Positions 1 through 8,598 of a DNA stretch of 64,000 nucleotides are shown in pieces (within the stretch, counting starts at the first letter, position 1; the number at the start of each line of letters is the position of its first letter). The notes below the pieces were generated by a model. The model did not search any database. It saw nothing but the letters and a program-made list of their open reading frames with translations, and was not told the DNA's origin. The stretch comes from Allobacillus halotolerans. GTDB lineage: Bacteria; Bacillota; Bacilli; Bacillales; Alkalibacillaceae. Where the stretch lies: assembly GCF_018967645.1 (NCBI RefSeq), contig NZ_JAHLZF010000002.1, forward strand, positions 140,701 through 204,700, given 5' to 3'. The translations under genes and the position numbers were made by a program.

Positions 1-134
1 TCTATTGGAAGTGTTGTATTGGTATCATTTCTGCGATTTCTCACTTGAGTCACCAAGCTATCCACCGCGTACAACACGAATAATGTGGAAAATACTGAGA
101 GCGATACAATGATTAATGATGTTGTCATTATCAT
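1..134 (-). CDS. Small membrane protein, 3' end outside window
   Basis: An open frame reads off the left edge. It starts at an ATG preceded by an AGAAAGGGG ribosome-binding site. The visible 44 residues begin with a hydrophobic segment (about residues 4-24, TSLIIVSLSVFSTLF) followed by a basic stretch (VRNRRND), as expected for a single-pass protein with a cytoplasmic tail. I do not recognise a family, and the C-terminus is missing. Confidence 0.45.
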   Translation of the reverse strand, partial: MIMTTSLIIVSLSVFSTLFVLYAVDSLVTQVRNRRNDTNTTLPI

Positions 135-411
135 CAAACCCCTTTCTCCCTTAAACGTTATATATTTTTGTTTCTAATTATATCATACCAAATTTGGCCA
201 TTATTACAACCTTATTGCTCATATACATACGATTTATTCTAATTTCTTCACCATTCTGCCATATACTCAAAACGCATTTTTACTTTAACGTTAAAAAGTG
301 ATTTATAAAAATTATAGCTGTTTTAGATAAACAAATAATGGGTAATATATAAATATAGCGATCAATAACATGATGCAGCTATCTCTAACATCCTTTAAAG
401 GAGGCTAATGC

Positions 412-594
412 ATGAATGTTATCCGTGCACAAGAAGTTTCTGACTTACCGGATATGAAGCATGTTGAATATAACGGCGAACGCGTCTATATCAAACATGT
501 CGATGAAGAAAAACAAACAGCCGTCATTAATTATTTAGAAGACGTCGATAAGGATTTAGAGGTGAAAGTACAAGACTTGGAAGAAAAAGAATAA
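412..594 (+). CDS. sspH: H-type small acid-soluble spore protein
   Basis: This 60-residue protein belongs to the SspH family of small acid-soluble spore proteins, made in the forespore. The family core is visible: an N-terminal RAQE, then PDMKHVEYNGERVYI and HVDEE, followed by an acidic tail. Length matches the Bacillus family. The ATG follows a strong AAAGGAGG site with normal spacing. The gene stands alone and ends in a strong hairpin terminator. It shows the organism is a spore former. Regulation by sigma-G is expected from the family, but I could not pick out a convincing promoter in the AT-rich upstream DNA. Confidence 0.9.
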   Translation: MNVIRAQEVSDLPDMKHVEYNGERVYIKHVDEEKQTAVINYLEDVDKDLEVKVQDLEEKE

Positions 595-630
595 TCACGC
601 TATGTTCTCTCTCCCCCTTGAGTTCATATA

Positions 631-665
631 AAAAAATCTGGGCCTGAATCGGCCCAGATTTTTTA
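631..665 (+). terminator. Rho-independent terminator after sspH
   Basis: A GC-rich stem (ATCTGGGCC paired with GGCCCAGAT, six-base loop) is followed by a T run. The preceding A run means it could also work on the other strand. Confidence 0.85.
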
Positions 666-742
666 GGTTATTGATCAATTTCATTTGGTGACGTTTCATC
701 GTTTCTCCCTTCAACCGAGTGTCGAGCTCAACCCCAAGAGAT

Positions 743-1295
743 ATGCGCCATTGAAATTTTAGAGGAAAATGAGTAGCACGATTTAAATATATGAACCCAA
801 TTCCAGGAAATATGCGCCCAACCTGGCGAGATATGCCGCCTGATGCTGTATAAATGCGACCGACCAGACGAGATATGAGCCCGTGAGCAGGATATATGCA
901 CTCACTTTTGATTTTTATGCGCCCATCGGAATTTTAGAGGAAAATGATTAGCATGATTTATATATATGAGCCCAATTCCAGGAAATATGTGCCCAACCTG
1001 GCAAGATATGCCGCCTAATGCTGTGTATATGCGACCGGCCTGGCGAGATATGAGCCCGTGAGCAGAATATATGCACCCACTTTTGATTTTTATGCGCCCT
1101 TCGGAATTTTAGAGGAGAATGATTAGCATGATTTATATATATGAACCCAATTCCAAGAAATATGCGTCCAACCTGGCAAGATATGCTCCTAATGCTGTGT
1201 ATATGCGACCTGCCTGGCGAGATATGAGCCCGTGAGCAGAATATATGCACCCACTTTTGATTTTTATGTGACCAACGGAATTTTGGAAGGACCTT
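743..1295. repeat. 174-175 bp higher-order tandem repeat of 21-bp TATGNNNCC units
   Basis: Three consecutive units begin at 743, 917 and 1092, and a fourth partial unit begins at 1266. Each unit contains seven 21-bp subunits starting TATG and carrying CC at positions 8-9 (for example TATGAGCCC, TATGCGACC, TATGCACCC), then a 27-28 bp spacer containing TTTTAGAGGA. The block fills the gap between convergent sspH and rlmN. Open frames across it are by-products of the period being a multiple of three. Confidence 0.9.
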
Positions 1296-1411
1296 TTCAC
1301 TCTTTTTTGCACCATTCAGGCGTTTAGAAGTAGACTACTACAAAATCAAAAGCCGATGTGCGTCGTTGTAATGTAACACTCAGCAATGTTCATCGAATCG
1401 ACGTATAATAT

Positions 1412-1441
1412 AAAAAAACAGCTGATTGCTCAGCTGTTTTC
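1412..1441 (-). terminator. Terminator of the rlmN-like gene
   Basis: On the minus strand AACAGCTGA and TCAGCTGTT form a stem around a short loop, followed by seven T residues. Confidence 0.85.
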
Positions 1442-1450
1442 CTTCAATCA

Positions 1451-2536
1451 TTATACCGTTTCTTTTTTCTTCCGTGCTTTTTCTTTTTTGATTTGCTTGC
1501 TTCGTAATTGTCCACATGCTGCATCAATGTCTGTTCCCTGTTCAACTCGTACACCGCATTGGATTCCATTTTCGAGTAAAATTTCATAAAACTTAAGAAT
1601 GTTTTCTTTACGGCTTCGTTCGTATTGATTATGCTCTTCAACCGGGTTGTATGGAATCAAGTTAACATAGGACAGATGCTTTTTATCCTTCAGCAGTTTG
1701 ACTAGTTGTCTTGCTTCTTCAGGATGATCATTCACATCATGCAGTAAAATATATTCAAATGTGATACGTCGATTTGTTTTTTCTAAATAATAATCGATGG
1801 CTGGCATTAATTTTTCAAGCGGATACGCTTTGTTGATCTTCATGATACGTGTACGCAATTCATTGTTTGGTGCGTGAATGGATAGCGCCAAGTTGACTTG
1901 AGATTGCTCATCAGCGAATTGATAAATTTTATCCGCTAAACCACTCGTTGAAACGGTGATGTGACGAGCTCCTATGGATAGACCTTTTTGGTCGTTCACG
2001 ATATTTAAGAACTTCATCGTGTTGTCATAGTTATCAAACGGTTCACCGATTCCCATCACAACGATATGGCTAACCCGCTCATCCTTTTGTTGCTGATCAA
2101 GATGATGTTGTACATTCATAATTTGCTCAACAATTTCACCGCTCGTTAGATCGCGATTTTTTCGAAGCAGTCCACTGGCACAAAAAGAACAACCAATATT
2201 ACAGCCGACTTGTGTCGTTACACAAACCGATAATCCATAGTTGAAACGCATTAAAACCGTTTCGATATGGTTTCCATCAGGGAGTTCAAATAGAAATTTG
2301 ATGGTTCCGTCCTTGGACTCCTGCTTGATCACTTGTTCCAATGCTTGTACCTCGAAATTTTCTTCAAGCAGTTCAATGCATTCTTTATTCACATTTTTCA
2401 TATCTTCAAAACGTTTAATTCGTTTCTTATAAAGCCAGTCCCACACTTGGGATGCACGAAAACGTTTTTCACCATTCTCAACTAACCAATCTTGCAAATC
2501 ATTATATGTCAAACCATAAATAGATGGTTTTTGCAT
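1451..2536 (-). CDS. rlmN: RlmN-family radical SAM 23S rRNA methyltransferase
   Basis: RlmN enzymes methylate C2 of A2503 in 23S rRNA, and of A37 in some tRNAs, by radical SAM chemistry. The 4Fe-4S motif CNIGCSFC is seen at residues 112-119. The methyl-carrying Cys pair is near residue 105 (SVCVTT) and at 341 (AACGQL), and [10 protein letters not shown] follows the cluster motif. I chose the ATG with GAGGGT upstream over an earlier TTG, giving 361 residues. The gene is alone, not in the def-fmt-rsmB-prpC neighbourhood of B. subtilis rlmN. After the cluster it reads [11 protein letters not shown], not the usual ASTLGGLKRNL. It could therefore be a second, Cfr/RlmN-like paralogue. The basic Lys-rich tail is long. 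Confidence 0.82.
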   Translation of the reverse strand: MQKPSIYGLTYNDLQDWLVENGEKRFRASQVWDWLYKKRIKRFEDMKNVNKECIELLEENFEVQALEQVIKQESKDGTIKFLFELPDGNHIETVLMRFNYGLSVCVTTQVGCNIGCSFCASGLLRKNRDLTSGEIVEQIMNVQHHLDQQQKDERVSHIVVMGIGEPFDNYDNTMKFLNIVNDQKGLSIGARHITVSTSGLADKIYQFADEQSQVNLALSIHAPNNELRTRIMKINKAYPLEKLMPAIDYYLEKTNRRITFEYILLHDVNDHPEEARQLVKLLKDKKHLSYVNLIPYNPVEEHNQYERSRKENILKFYEILLENGIQCGVRVEQGTDIDAACGQLRSKQIKKEKARKKKETV

Positions 2537-2615
2537 GCTTACCCTCTTTTCGAATTTGCTTATTTCCTTTGTCAATACTACTGAATGTTGCGCGAATAAT
2601 CAACTCATAACAAAC

Positions 2616-2656
2616 AAAAAATCCCTGGAAACCAACACGGATCACCAGGAATTTTT
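2616..2656 (-). terminator. Terminator of the TraB-type gene
   Basis: AATTCCTGG and CCAGGGATT pair on the minus strand and are followed by five T residues. The hairpin sits just downstream of the TraB-family stop codon. Confidence 0.75.
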
Positions 2657-2659
2657 CCA

Positions 2660-3832
2660 TTATGAAAGTAGATTATCAAAGAAAACACGTAAGACATCAG
2701 CGCCACCGATAAATGTTCCGATTGAGCTACCGATGTTTGCCAACACGACAATCAACAAAATACGTGTGACTTTATTGTCCCAAAATCCTTTTACGGAAAG
2801 CACATCATCCGGTAGGGTCTCAAAATCTGACACATGCGGCTTCCGGATCAACGCTTGGACAATGCCCGCAAACCAACCCGCTGCCAATAACGGGTTCAAT
2901 GAGCTGAATGGTGCCGCCAAAAATGCAGTCAATACCGTCAGTGGGTGCCCTAAAGCGATGGCTGCACCTAAAGCAGATAATCCACCGTTCCATAGGATCC
3001 AACTAATGGTTTGTTGCCAACCGGCTGATGGATTCATATAAAATGTGTAGGCGATCACGGATAAAATAATGATCGGAATCGACCAACCGATAATCTTTGG
3101 CACTTTCGACTTTTTCGGAACCTCAGAAAGTTGCTTCAAATCATTTTCTTGATGGATCTCTTTTGTAATCCCAGGAACATGTGCTGCACCTAATACAGCA
3201 ACCACTTTATCACCTGGGGCTGTTTTGATCTTTTGAGCCAAATATTGATCGCGTTCATCAATTAATGGTGTCTTTAAACGTGGAAACTCTCTCGTAAACT
3301 CCTCCATGACGGAATTCAACATGTCTTGGGATTTCATTTTTTCCAGTTCTTCTTCGGAAATCTCTTCTTTATTAAAAATACTGTAAAAGATACTCATCAT
3401 TAACTTTGCGCGTCCTGAAAGACCAATATTCCGCCAAATACGCGAAAAGGTCGTTTGGATATTCCGATCGGCGAGTACAAGCTCGGCTCCGGTTTCATTG
3501 GCTGATTCAATCCCTTGAATCATTTCCTGGCCTGGCTGGATTCCAAATTGCTTAGCAACGCGATTTTGAAATGATGAAATCATCATGTTCATTAATAACA
3601 GTGTCGCTTTCTTTTCCTTGACGACTTTAAAAATGTCCATGTTTTGCCACTTGTTTTTATCTTTCACGGATTCATAGCGCTGTGCGTCTAACTCGACACA
3701 AACAGAGTCCGGTTGCTCCGCTTCGATTACTTCTTTCACTTGTAGAGCGCTTTGTTTCGAGACATGTGCTGTACCTATGAGGATGATCTCTTTCCCGTCT
3801 AACTCTATGCGCGTTATATTTTCTTCTGACAT
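2660..3832 (-). CDS. TraB/PrgY-family membrane protein
   Basis: This 390-residue protein has the TraB/PrgY fold, related to GumN and to Tiki-type metalloproteases. Conserved pieces are GTAHVS (about residues 20-25), the CVELDAQRY segment (44-52) and GAAHVPG (about 215). The C-terminal third carries four or five hydrophobic segments that anchor it in the membrane. In enterococcal plasmids the family blocks sensing of self pheromone, but in chromosomal bacilli its role is not established. The start has AAAGGAAG seven bases upstream. A second TraB/GumN domain lies three genes upstream, so two distant homologues flank pgi. Confidence 0.85.
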   Translation of the reverse strand: MSEENITRIELDGKEIILIGTAHVSKQSALQVKEVIEAEQPDSVCVELDAQRYESVKDKNKWQNMDIFKVVKEKKATLLLMNMMISSFQNRVAKQFGIQPGQEMIQGIESANETGAELVLADRNIQTTFSRIWRNIGLSGRAKLMMSIFYSIFNKEEISEEELEKMKSQDMLNSVMEEFTREFPRLKTPLIDERDQYLAQKIKTAPGDKVVAVLGAAHVPGITKEIHQENDLKQLSEVPKKSKVPKIIGWSIPIIILSVIAYTFYMNPSAGWQQTISWILWNGGLSALGAAIALGHPLTVLTAFLAAPFSSLNPLLAAGWFAGIVQALIRKPHVSDFETLPDDVLSVKGFWDNKVTRILLIVVLANIGSSIGTFIGGADVLRVFFDNLLS

Positions 3833-3881
3833 AAGCGACTTCCTTTAAATAAAATTTCAAATAACCTCTTCATTTTACCAC

Positions 3882-3920
3882 AAAAGAGCCCGTCCCTAGA
3901 AAGGAATGGGGCTCTTTTTT
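3882..3920 (-). terminator. Terminator of pgi
   Basis: AAAAGAGCC and GGCTCTTTT form the outer stem. On the minus strand the T-rich arm follows, between the pgi stop codon and the TraB start. Confidence 0.75.
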
Positions 3921-3946
3921 AAAAATACTTTTGATTTCCTGTAAGC

Positions 3947-5224
3947 TTATACGTAACCTGGCTTCCCAAGTAATTCAAAGATCTTCGTTTTATAATCTTC
4001 AACACCCGGTTGGTCAAACGGATTAACATCCAATAAATAACCGGAATACGCACAGGCGAGCATGTAAAAATAAAGCAAATGACCAATGTGGTGAACGTCT
4101 AATTTTTTCATGCGTAAGCCAATCTGGGGAACGTCTCCGGCCAAGTGAGCCTCAGAAACACCTTGATAAGCCTTTTCATTAAACTCATGTAAGCTACGTC
4201 CTGCCAAGTAGTTGAGCTGATCTGCATTATTCTCTTTTTCAGCAATCGTCAAATCTTGATCGACTTCATCAAACACGATAAAGGATTCAAATAGGTTTCT
4301 TTCGCCATCTTGAATATATTGTCCCAATGAATGCAAGTCCGTCGTATAAGAAACGGATACAGGGAAAATTCCTTTTCCTTGCTTGCCTTCACTTTCTCCG
4401 AATAATTGCTTCCACCATTCTTGAACGTAATTCATCTTCGGTTCAAAGGTTGCTTGTACTTCCGTCTTGTATCCTTCCTGGTAAAGAGCATGACGGATCG
4501 CTGCATAACGAATTGCTGGGTTTTGGTCCACATCGAACGACTTGTATGCTTGTTCCGCTTCTTTCGCACCAGCAATCAATTCATCAATTGAAAATCCTGC
4601 ACTCGCGATCGGTAATAAGCCAACTGCTGTAAATACGGAATACCGTCCACCGATATCGTCTGGAACGACAAAGCGGTCGTAGCCTTTTTCTTTTGAGACT
4701 TCGAGCAAAGCACCTTTCTTTTCATCCGTCGTGACATAAATCCGCGAAGCCGCTTCATCACCATATCGTTCTTCCATATATTGCTGAAGAAAACGAAAAG
4801 CAATCGCCGGCTCTGTCGTTGTGCCTGATTTCGAGATGACATTAACCGCAACTTCTTTATCGTTGATGTATGCCAAAAGTTCTTTTAAGTATGCACCGCT
4901 TACCTGATGGCCCGCAAAAAGAACTTCGAAATCATTGTCGTTGGAAAAATATGACGACAAGGCTTCAATCACTGCCTTTGCTCCTAGATAAGAACCGCCG
5001 ATTCCGATGACAACAAGCACATTTGCTTGCTTACGGATCGTGTCGGCAGTTTCGTTCATTCTATTCAAAAATGGTTCACTCAGTTGGCTTGGCCAATCCA
5101 GCCAACCGAGAAATTCTGACCCCGCGCCTTTTTTATCATATAAATTGGCGTGGGTTTGTTGTAAAGATTCTTTGCGTTCATTGATGATCTGTTGTTCATC
5201 ACCTGAATAAGTCAGCTGAATCAT
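3947..5224 (-). CDS. pgi: Glucose-6-phosphate isomerase
   Basis: Pgi interconverts glucose 6-phosphate and fructose 6-phosphate in the cytoplasm. Diagnostic segments are GIGGSYLGA (residues 74-82), SKSGTTTEP (131-139, phosphate binding) and PDDIGGRYSVFTAVG. At 425 residues it is about 25 shorter than B. subtilis Pgi. Most of the difference appears to be a shorter loop after the first glycine-rich motif and a shorter N-terminus. The ATG is well supported by GGAGGG. It lies 20 bp downstream of the LRR-TraB lipoprotein gene with no terminator between, so the two are probably cotranscribed. Confidence 0.95.
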   Translation of the reverse strand: MIQLTYSGDEQQIINERKESLQQTHANLYDKKGAGSEFLGWLDWPSQLSEPFLNRMNETADTIRKQANVLVVIGIGGSYLGAKAVIEALSSYFSNDNDFEVLFAGHQVSGAYLKELLAYINDKEVAVNVISKSGTTTEPAIAFRFLQQYMEERYGDEAASRIYVTTDEKKGALLEVSKEKGYDRFVVPDDIGGRYSVFTAVGLLPIASAGFSIDELIAGAKEAEQAYKSFDVDQNPAIRYAAIRHALYQEGYKTEVQATFEPKMNYVQEWWKQLFGESEGKQGKGIFPVSVSYTTDLHSLGQYIQDGERNLFESFIVFDEVDQDLTIAEKENNADQLNYLAGRSLHEFNEKAYQGVSEAHLAGDVPQIGLRMKKLDVHHIGHLLYFYMLACAYSGYLLDVNPFDQPGVEDYKTKIFELLGKPGYV

Positions 5225-5244
5225 CTTATTCCCTCCGACTGCTT

Positions 5245-6471
5245 TTAATGAATATGTTCGACCTCATAACCTTCTTCTTCCAATATGGAGATGACATGAG
5301 GTTCTAGAATCAAATGTAAACTTCCGACAATGACAAAGTAGGTTTGGTCTTCTCCTGATTCGAGAAACTTGGTGATTTCCTCTGCCATTCCGTAGTTTCG
5401 GTTATCATTCAATGCTTCCATGTAAGCTTCTTCCTCCACACTCATGGCAGCATCTGTTTCAAATAAAACATCCAATAAGTCATCGACATTTCCCGATTTA
5501 TAAATATCAATTAACTGCTGCAAGTCTTGCTCATATGTGTTGATATCAATCAGTGACTCTTCCAACATTTGCACTTGATAGTCCATCGACAAATCCGCAA
5601 AGATCCCGAGCTGGTCTCTCGGTGTTTCCAAAGCGATGATTTCTTTGTCGTCCGCCTGCGCTTTCGATAAGAAATACATATCGACACCTTCAGTAAATCC
5701 AAGTTCTTGTACCATCAATTGGGAGACCATGTTTGATACGAGCCATGGTTTATACGTATCGATGACACCCATTGGAAAGCCTCTGTCCATGAAAAACGTT
5801 TCTACTTCTTGATAAGTCTCTTCAGGAAGATGGTCTTCTAGATTTGTTTCATCTTGGTATGTTCCCAACTCCATTTGTAGTTTGTTCATTTCAGCCATTT
5901 CAACATTAAACAAATCAATCTCCGGCACGACGACATCGGATTCTACATAAGCTTGCTCGATTTTTTCATGCATCGGGAAAAGATCCGGCTCACCTAAATG
6001 GACCGTCCCTTGAAGGTAAACTGTAGTGTCACCATTCTCGACCTTCCATAAAAATCCTCCCGGTCCATCAGGCAAACCGACTTGTTCTATTTCGAAAGCT
6101 ACTTCAATACCGTTCTCTTCCAATTCTGTGATTGCTTCTTCTTCCAATGGATTACCGGTCAGCTTAACTTCTTTCAATTCGGGCATCGTTGTTAACGGCT
6201 CTACATCGGTAATCTCATTATCTGTTAAATTGATTTCTTCGATTGATTCGAGCGCTTCAATGCCATCTAAATCTTCAATTGCTTTTGCAGACAGATCTAA
6301 CGTTTTTAAATCACGTACGTCCGATAAATACAATTCATCTTCAGGTTGATCTACTTCAGCTCGGATTGCTTCTTCCAACTGTTGATCGGCAAAATTCACT
6401 TCTGTTTCCGATTGGCAAGCAACAAGCAAGAAGAATGTGAGCAGGAATAGAATGGGCTTCAAAATCTTCAC
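5245..6471 (-). CDS. Lipoprotein with N-terminal LRR segment and TraB/GumN domain
   Basis: A 408-residue predicted surface lipoprotein. The signal peptide ends in the lipobox LLVAC (Cys19). Residues about 40-110 read as leucine-rich repeats (LKTLDLS, IEEINLTDN, LKEVKLTGN). The remainder is a TraB/GumN domain with GTVHLGEPDLFP, the acidic VVPEIDL and a closing GSLHLILEPHVI. GumN/Tiki-like proteins are proposed metalloproteases, and the two His motifs fit that. The start is GTG after AAGGAGAG. An out-of-frame ATG-TGA minimal frame overlaps the initiator. The LRR-GumN combination is unusual in my experience. Confidence 0.8.
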   Translation of the reverse strand: MKILKPILFLLTFFLLVACQSETEVNFADQQLEEAIRAEVDQPEDELYLSDVRDLKTLDLSAKAIEDLDGIEALESIEEINLTDNEITDVEPLTTMPELKEVKLTGNPLEEEAITELEENGIEVAFEIEQVGLPDGPGGFLWKVENGDTTVYLQGTVHLGEPDLFPMHEKIEQAYVESDVVVPEIDLFNVEMAEMNKLQMELGTYQDETNLEDHLPEETYQEVETFFMDRGFPMGVIDTYKPWLVSNMVSQLMVQELGFTEGVDMYFLSKAQADDKEIIALETPRDQLGIFADLSMDYQVQMLEESLIDINTYEQDLQQLIDIYKSGNVDDLLDVLFETDAAMSVEEEAYMEALNDNRNYGMAEEITKFLESGEDQTYFVIVGSLHLILEPHVISILEEEGYEVEHIH

Positions 6472-6508
6472 ATGAACTCTCCTTCATTAAAAGCTTTAGA
6501 TATCTTTC

Positions 6509-7693
6509 TTATTGAACATTTTCAATAACGACTGCAATCCCTTGGCCACCGCCGATACAAAGGCTCGCAACGCCATAGCGCTTATTCTGTCTCTTTAATT
6601 CATATGCCAAGCTCAATACCAATCGTGTTCCACTCACACCAACTGGATGCCCGAGCGCAATCGCTCCCCCATTCACATTGGTTTTTGCACGATCCAATCC
6701 GAGTTCTTTTTCAACGGCTAAATATTGAGCGGCAAATGCCTCGTTGACTTCAATTACATCCATATCTTCCAAGCTCATGTCAGCACGCTTCAACGCTTGT
6801 TTGATTGCAGGAACTGGGCCGATCCCCATAATCGTCGGGTCTACTCCTGCAATCCCCCACGAAACGATCTTTGCCATCGGTTGTAATTGATGTTTTTCTA
6901 CAGCTGATTCAGTTGCGACGATGACAGAAGCTGCCCCATCATTGATGCCGCTCGCGTTTCCAGCTGTTACCGTGCCATCTTTTTTGAAAGATGGTTTGAG
7001 CTGAGCCATTTCCTCTGTCGTTGCATCCGCTTTGATATGTTCATCTTGTTCAAAAATAATTGAACCTTTTCTCGTTTTCACTTCATAAGGAACAATCTCT
7101 TCGGAAAAACGCCCTGAATCTCTCGCTGCATCAGCTCTTTGCTGACTCTCGAGTGCAAAAGCATCCTGTTCTTCTCGAGAAATTTCATACTGTTCCGCAA
7201 GCTTTTCAGCAGTCAATCCCATGCCGCTTCCCGCATATTCATCTGTTAACGTACTCATCAGCATGTCCTCAAACTTCAACGTTCCCATTTTTTTGCCGCC
7301 GAATCGTTGTTCGAAATTGGCGAAAGGAGCCATCGACATATTTTCCGCTCCACCAGCTAAGGCGATCTCACCGTCACCAACCATTAAGGATTGGACTGCT
7401 GAAATAATGGACTGTGCACCTGATCCGCACAACCGGTTTAACGTTAATGCTGGCACCTCTTGTGGGATGCCTGCTTTCAGACCAATATGTCTTGCCAAAT
7501 AAGCTGCATTGGTATGAGAATGAATGACGTTACCATAAACAATATGATCGATCTGCTCTTCGCTTACATTCGACCTTTTCAAGGCTTCCCTTGCTGTAAC
7601 AGCACCCAAGTCATCCGCCTGTTCGGATTTCAATGAACCGCCAAATGTTCCAAATGCCGTACGTGCACCATCAATTAAATAAATTGGTTTCAT
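6509..7693 (-). CDS. Acetyl-CoA C-acetyltransferase (thiolase)
   Basis: This 394-residue thiolase II condenses two acetyl-CoA or cleaves 3-ketoacyl-CoA. The nucleophile Cys89 lies in NRLCGSG, the active-site His349 in GHPVG and the second Cys379 in CIGGGQG, the same numbering scheme as classic biosynthetic thiolases. The ATG at 7693 has AAGGGGG upstream and replaces a 14-residue unsupported extension. The lipoprotein gene follows after 37 bp and then pgi, so all three may form one operon. Whether it serves acetoacetyl-CoA synthesis or beta-oxidation cannot be decided from sequence. Confidence 0.92.
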   Translation of the reverse strand: MKPIYLIDGARTAFGTFGGSLKSEQADDLGAVTAREALKRSNVSEEQIDHIVYGNVIHSHTNAAYLARHIGLKAGIPQEVPALTLNRLCGSGAQSIISAVQSLMVGDGEIALAGGAENMSMAPFANFEQRFGGKKMGTLKFEDMLMSTLTDEYAGSGMGLTAEKLAEQYEISREEQDAFALESQQRADAARDSGRFSEEIVPYEVKTRKGSIIFEQDEHIKADATTEEMAQLKPSFKKDGTVTAGNASGINDGAASVIVATESAVEKHQLQPMAKIVSWGIAGVDPTIMGIGPVPAIKQALKRADMSLEDMDVIEVNEAFAAQYLAVEKELGLDRAKTNVNGGAIALGHPVGVSGTRLVLSLAYELKRQNKRYGVASLCIGGGQGIAVVIENVQ

Positions 7694-7764
7694 AATATCC
7701 CCCTTAGTATGTAAAATTATCCTACTTCCTATCATACCTTATTTATGATTGAATTTCTGCTCAT

Positions 7765-7801
7765 AAAAAAATCCCCCTGTGACATTCACAGCGAGATTTT
7801 C
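7765..7801 (-). terminator. Terminator of the 122-residue hypothetical gene
   Basis: AAAATC, GCTGTGA and TCACAG, GATTTTTT form an interrupted stem with a T run on the minus strand. Confidence 0.7.
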
Positions 7802-7806
7802 TATTG

Positions 7807-8175
7807 CTATTCCCATATATATTGTAATGTCAGTCTTCCTCGTTCCCCTTCTTCCTTGGCGTTGAGTTGCACTTCTAATTCCGTCGGCGTGTATTTCACC
7901 GAGCAAACGGAAGATTCGAGTGATTGACCCAATAAAGAAACCACCGTTTCATGGTCATTTCTCTGAGCAGCTCCCATAATCGCACGAGCATGAGATTCCG
8001 AGTCAGTAATGGCCGTTGTCAGGCGATCAGCATCTTTAATCAATCGAGTCATTTGGGAGGACGACGTCTGAAATGCTTGTGGCTGAACTTCAGGATATTG
8101 ATATTGCTGATCTGGACTTTGTTGCCGGAAAACAGGTGTCCAGTACGTTGGGTTTCCATTCATGACCACTCTCAT
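7807..8175 (-). CDS. Conserved hypothetical protein, Gln/Pro-rich N-terminus
   Basis: A 122-residue cytoplasmic protein without signal peptide or membrane segment. Residues about 8-40 are rich in Gln, Pro and Tyr. Residues 45-90 look helical (TRLIKDADRLTTAITDSE and ARAIMGAAQRNDHETVV). The last 25 residues end in a beta-like RLTLQYIW. The layout resembles small proteins widespread in Bacillaceae, possibly spore- or coat-associated, but I cannot name a family. Start choice is uncertain: GGGAGG lies only three bases before this ATG, and a GTG two codons in and an ATG four codons in are alternatives. Confidence 0.7.
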   Translation of the reverse strand: MRVVMNGNPTYWTPVFRQQSPDQQYQYPEVQPQAFQTSSSQMTRLIKDADRLTTAITDSESHARAIMGAAQRNDHETVVSLLGQSLESSVCSVKYTPTELEVQLNAKEEGERGRLTLQYIWE

Positions 8176-8221
8176 CGACCTCCCTTTTCTACTGTTATCT
8201 TATGCAGCTGGCTTTGCCATA

Positions 8222-8335
8222 TTACTTATTTTTACGCAGGTGATTCCACACAAATAAATGATGAATGACGGTAAAGACAATCAACAACGTGTTCTGAGAG
8301 ATAATACAGTTCAACTTTCTTTTCACAGAATCCAT
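8222..8335 (-). CDS. Small single-pass membrane peptide (37 residues)
   Basis: A short frame with a good GGAGGG site eight bases before its ATG. The product has a basic N-terminus (MDSVKRK), one hydrophobic stretch (ISQNTLLIVFTVIHHLFVW) and a basic end (HLRKNK), typical of small inner-membrane peptides. An overlapping frame starts six bases earlier but is too close to the ribosome site and is less membrane-like. No family recognised. The rest of the 420-bp gap between 8175 and cshA is the cshA leader, in which I see no convincing riboswitch. Confidence 0.4.
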   Translation of the reverse strand: MDSVKRKLNCIISQNTLLIVFTVIHHLFVWNHLRKNK

Positions 8336-8598
8336 CGATCATACCCTCCTATCCTTTTATTAAAATCATTCCCTACAGGATCCGATATTAAGCATTTCGC
8401 TTAAGCGCATACAAATGCTTTTAATTGACTTTCCATCACTTGCCAGGTTATACTTAGACGTCTGATAGGTTCTTAACAACAACGATTGGATAGTTACAGC
8501 TGAAAATGGAAGTAACACTTTTTCGCCTAATTCAGCATGTGCTATTTTTTTATGGAGATAATAGATATTAGGCATTTTACATTATAGGAGGAAAAAGT

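Noticed and set aside
948-1315. Two minus-strand frames upstream of rlmN
   Set aside because: They are translations of the TATGNNNCC repeat, with no ribosome site or protein-like composition.
8366-8575. 69-codon minus-strand frame in the cshA leader
   Set aside because: No ribosome site, and it lies opposite the expected cshA promoter and leader.
8336-8598. Possible riboswitch or attenuator in the cshA leader
   Set aside because: Only a 4-bp stem before a T run could be found by eye, too weak to call.
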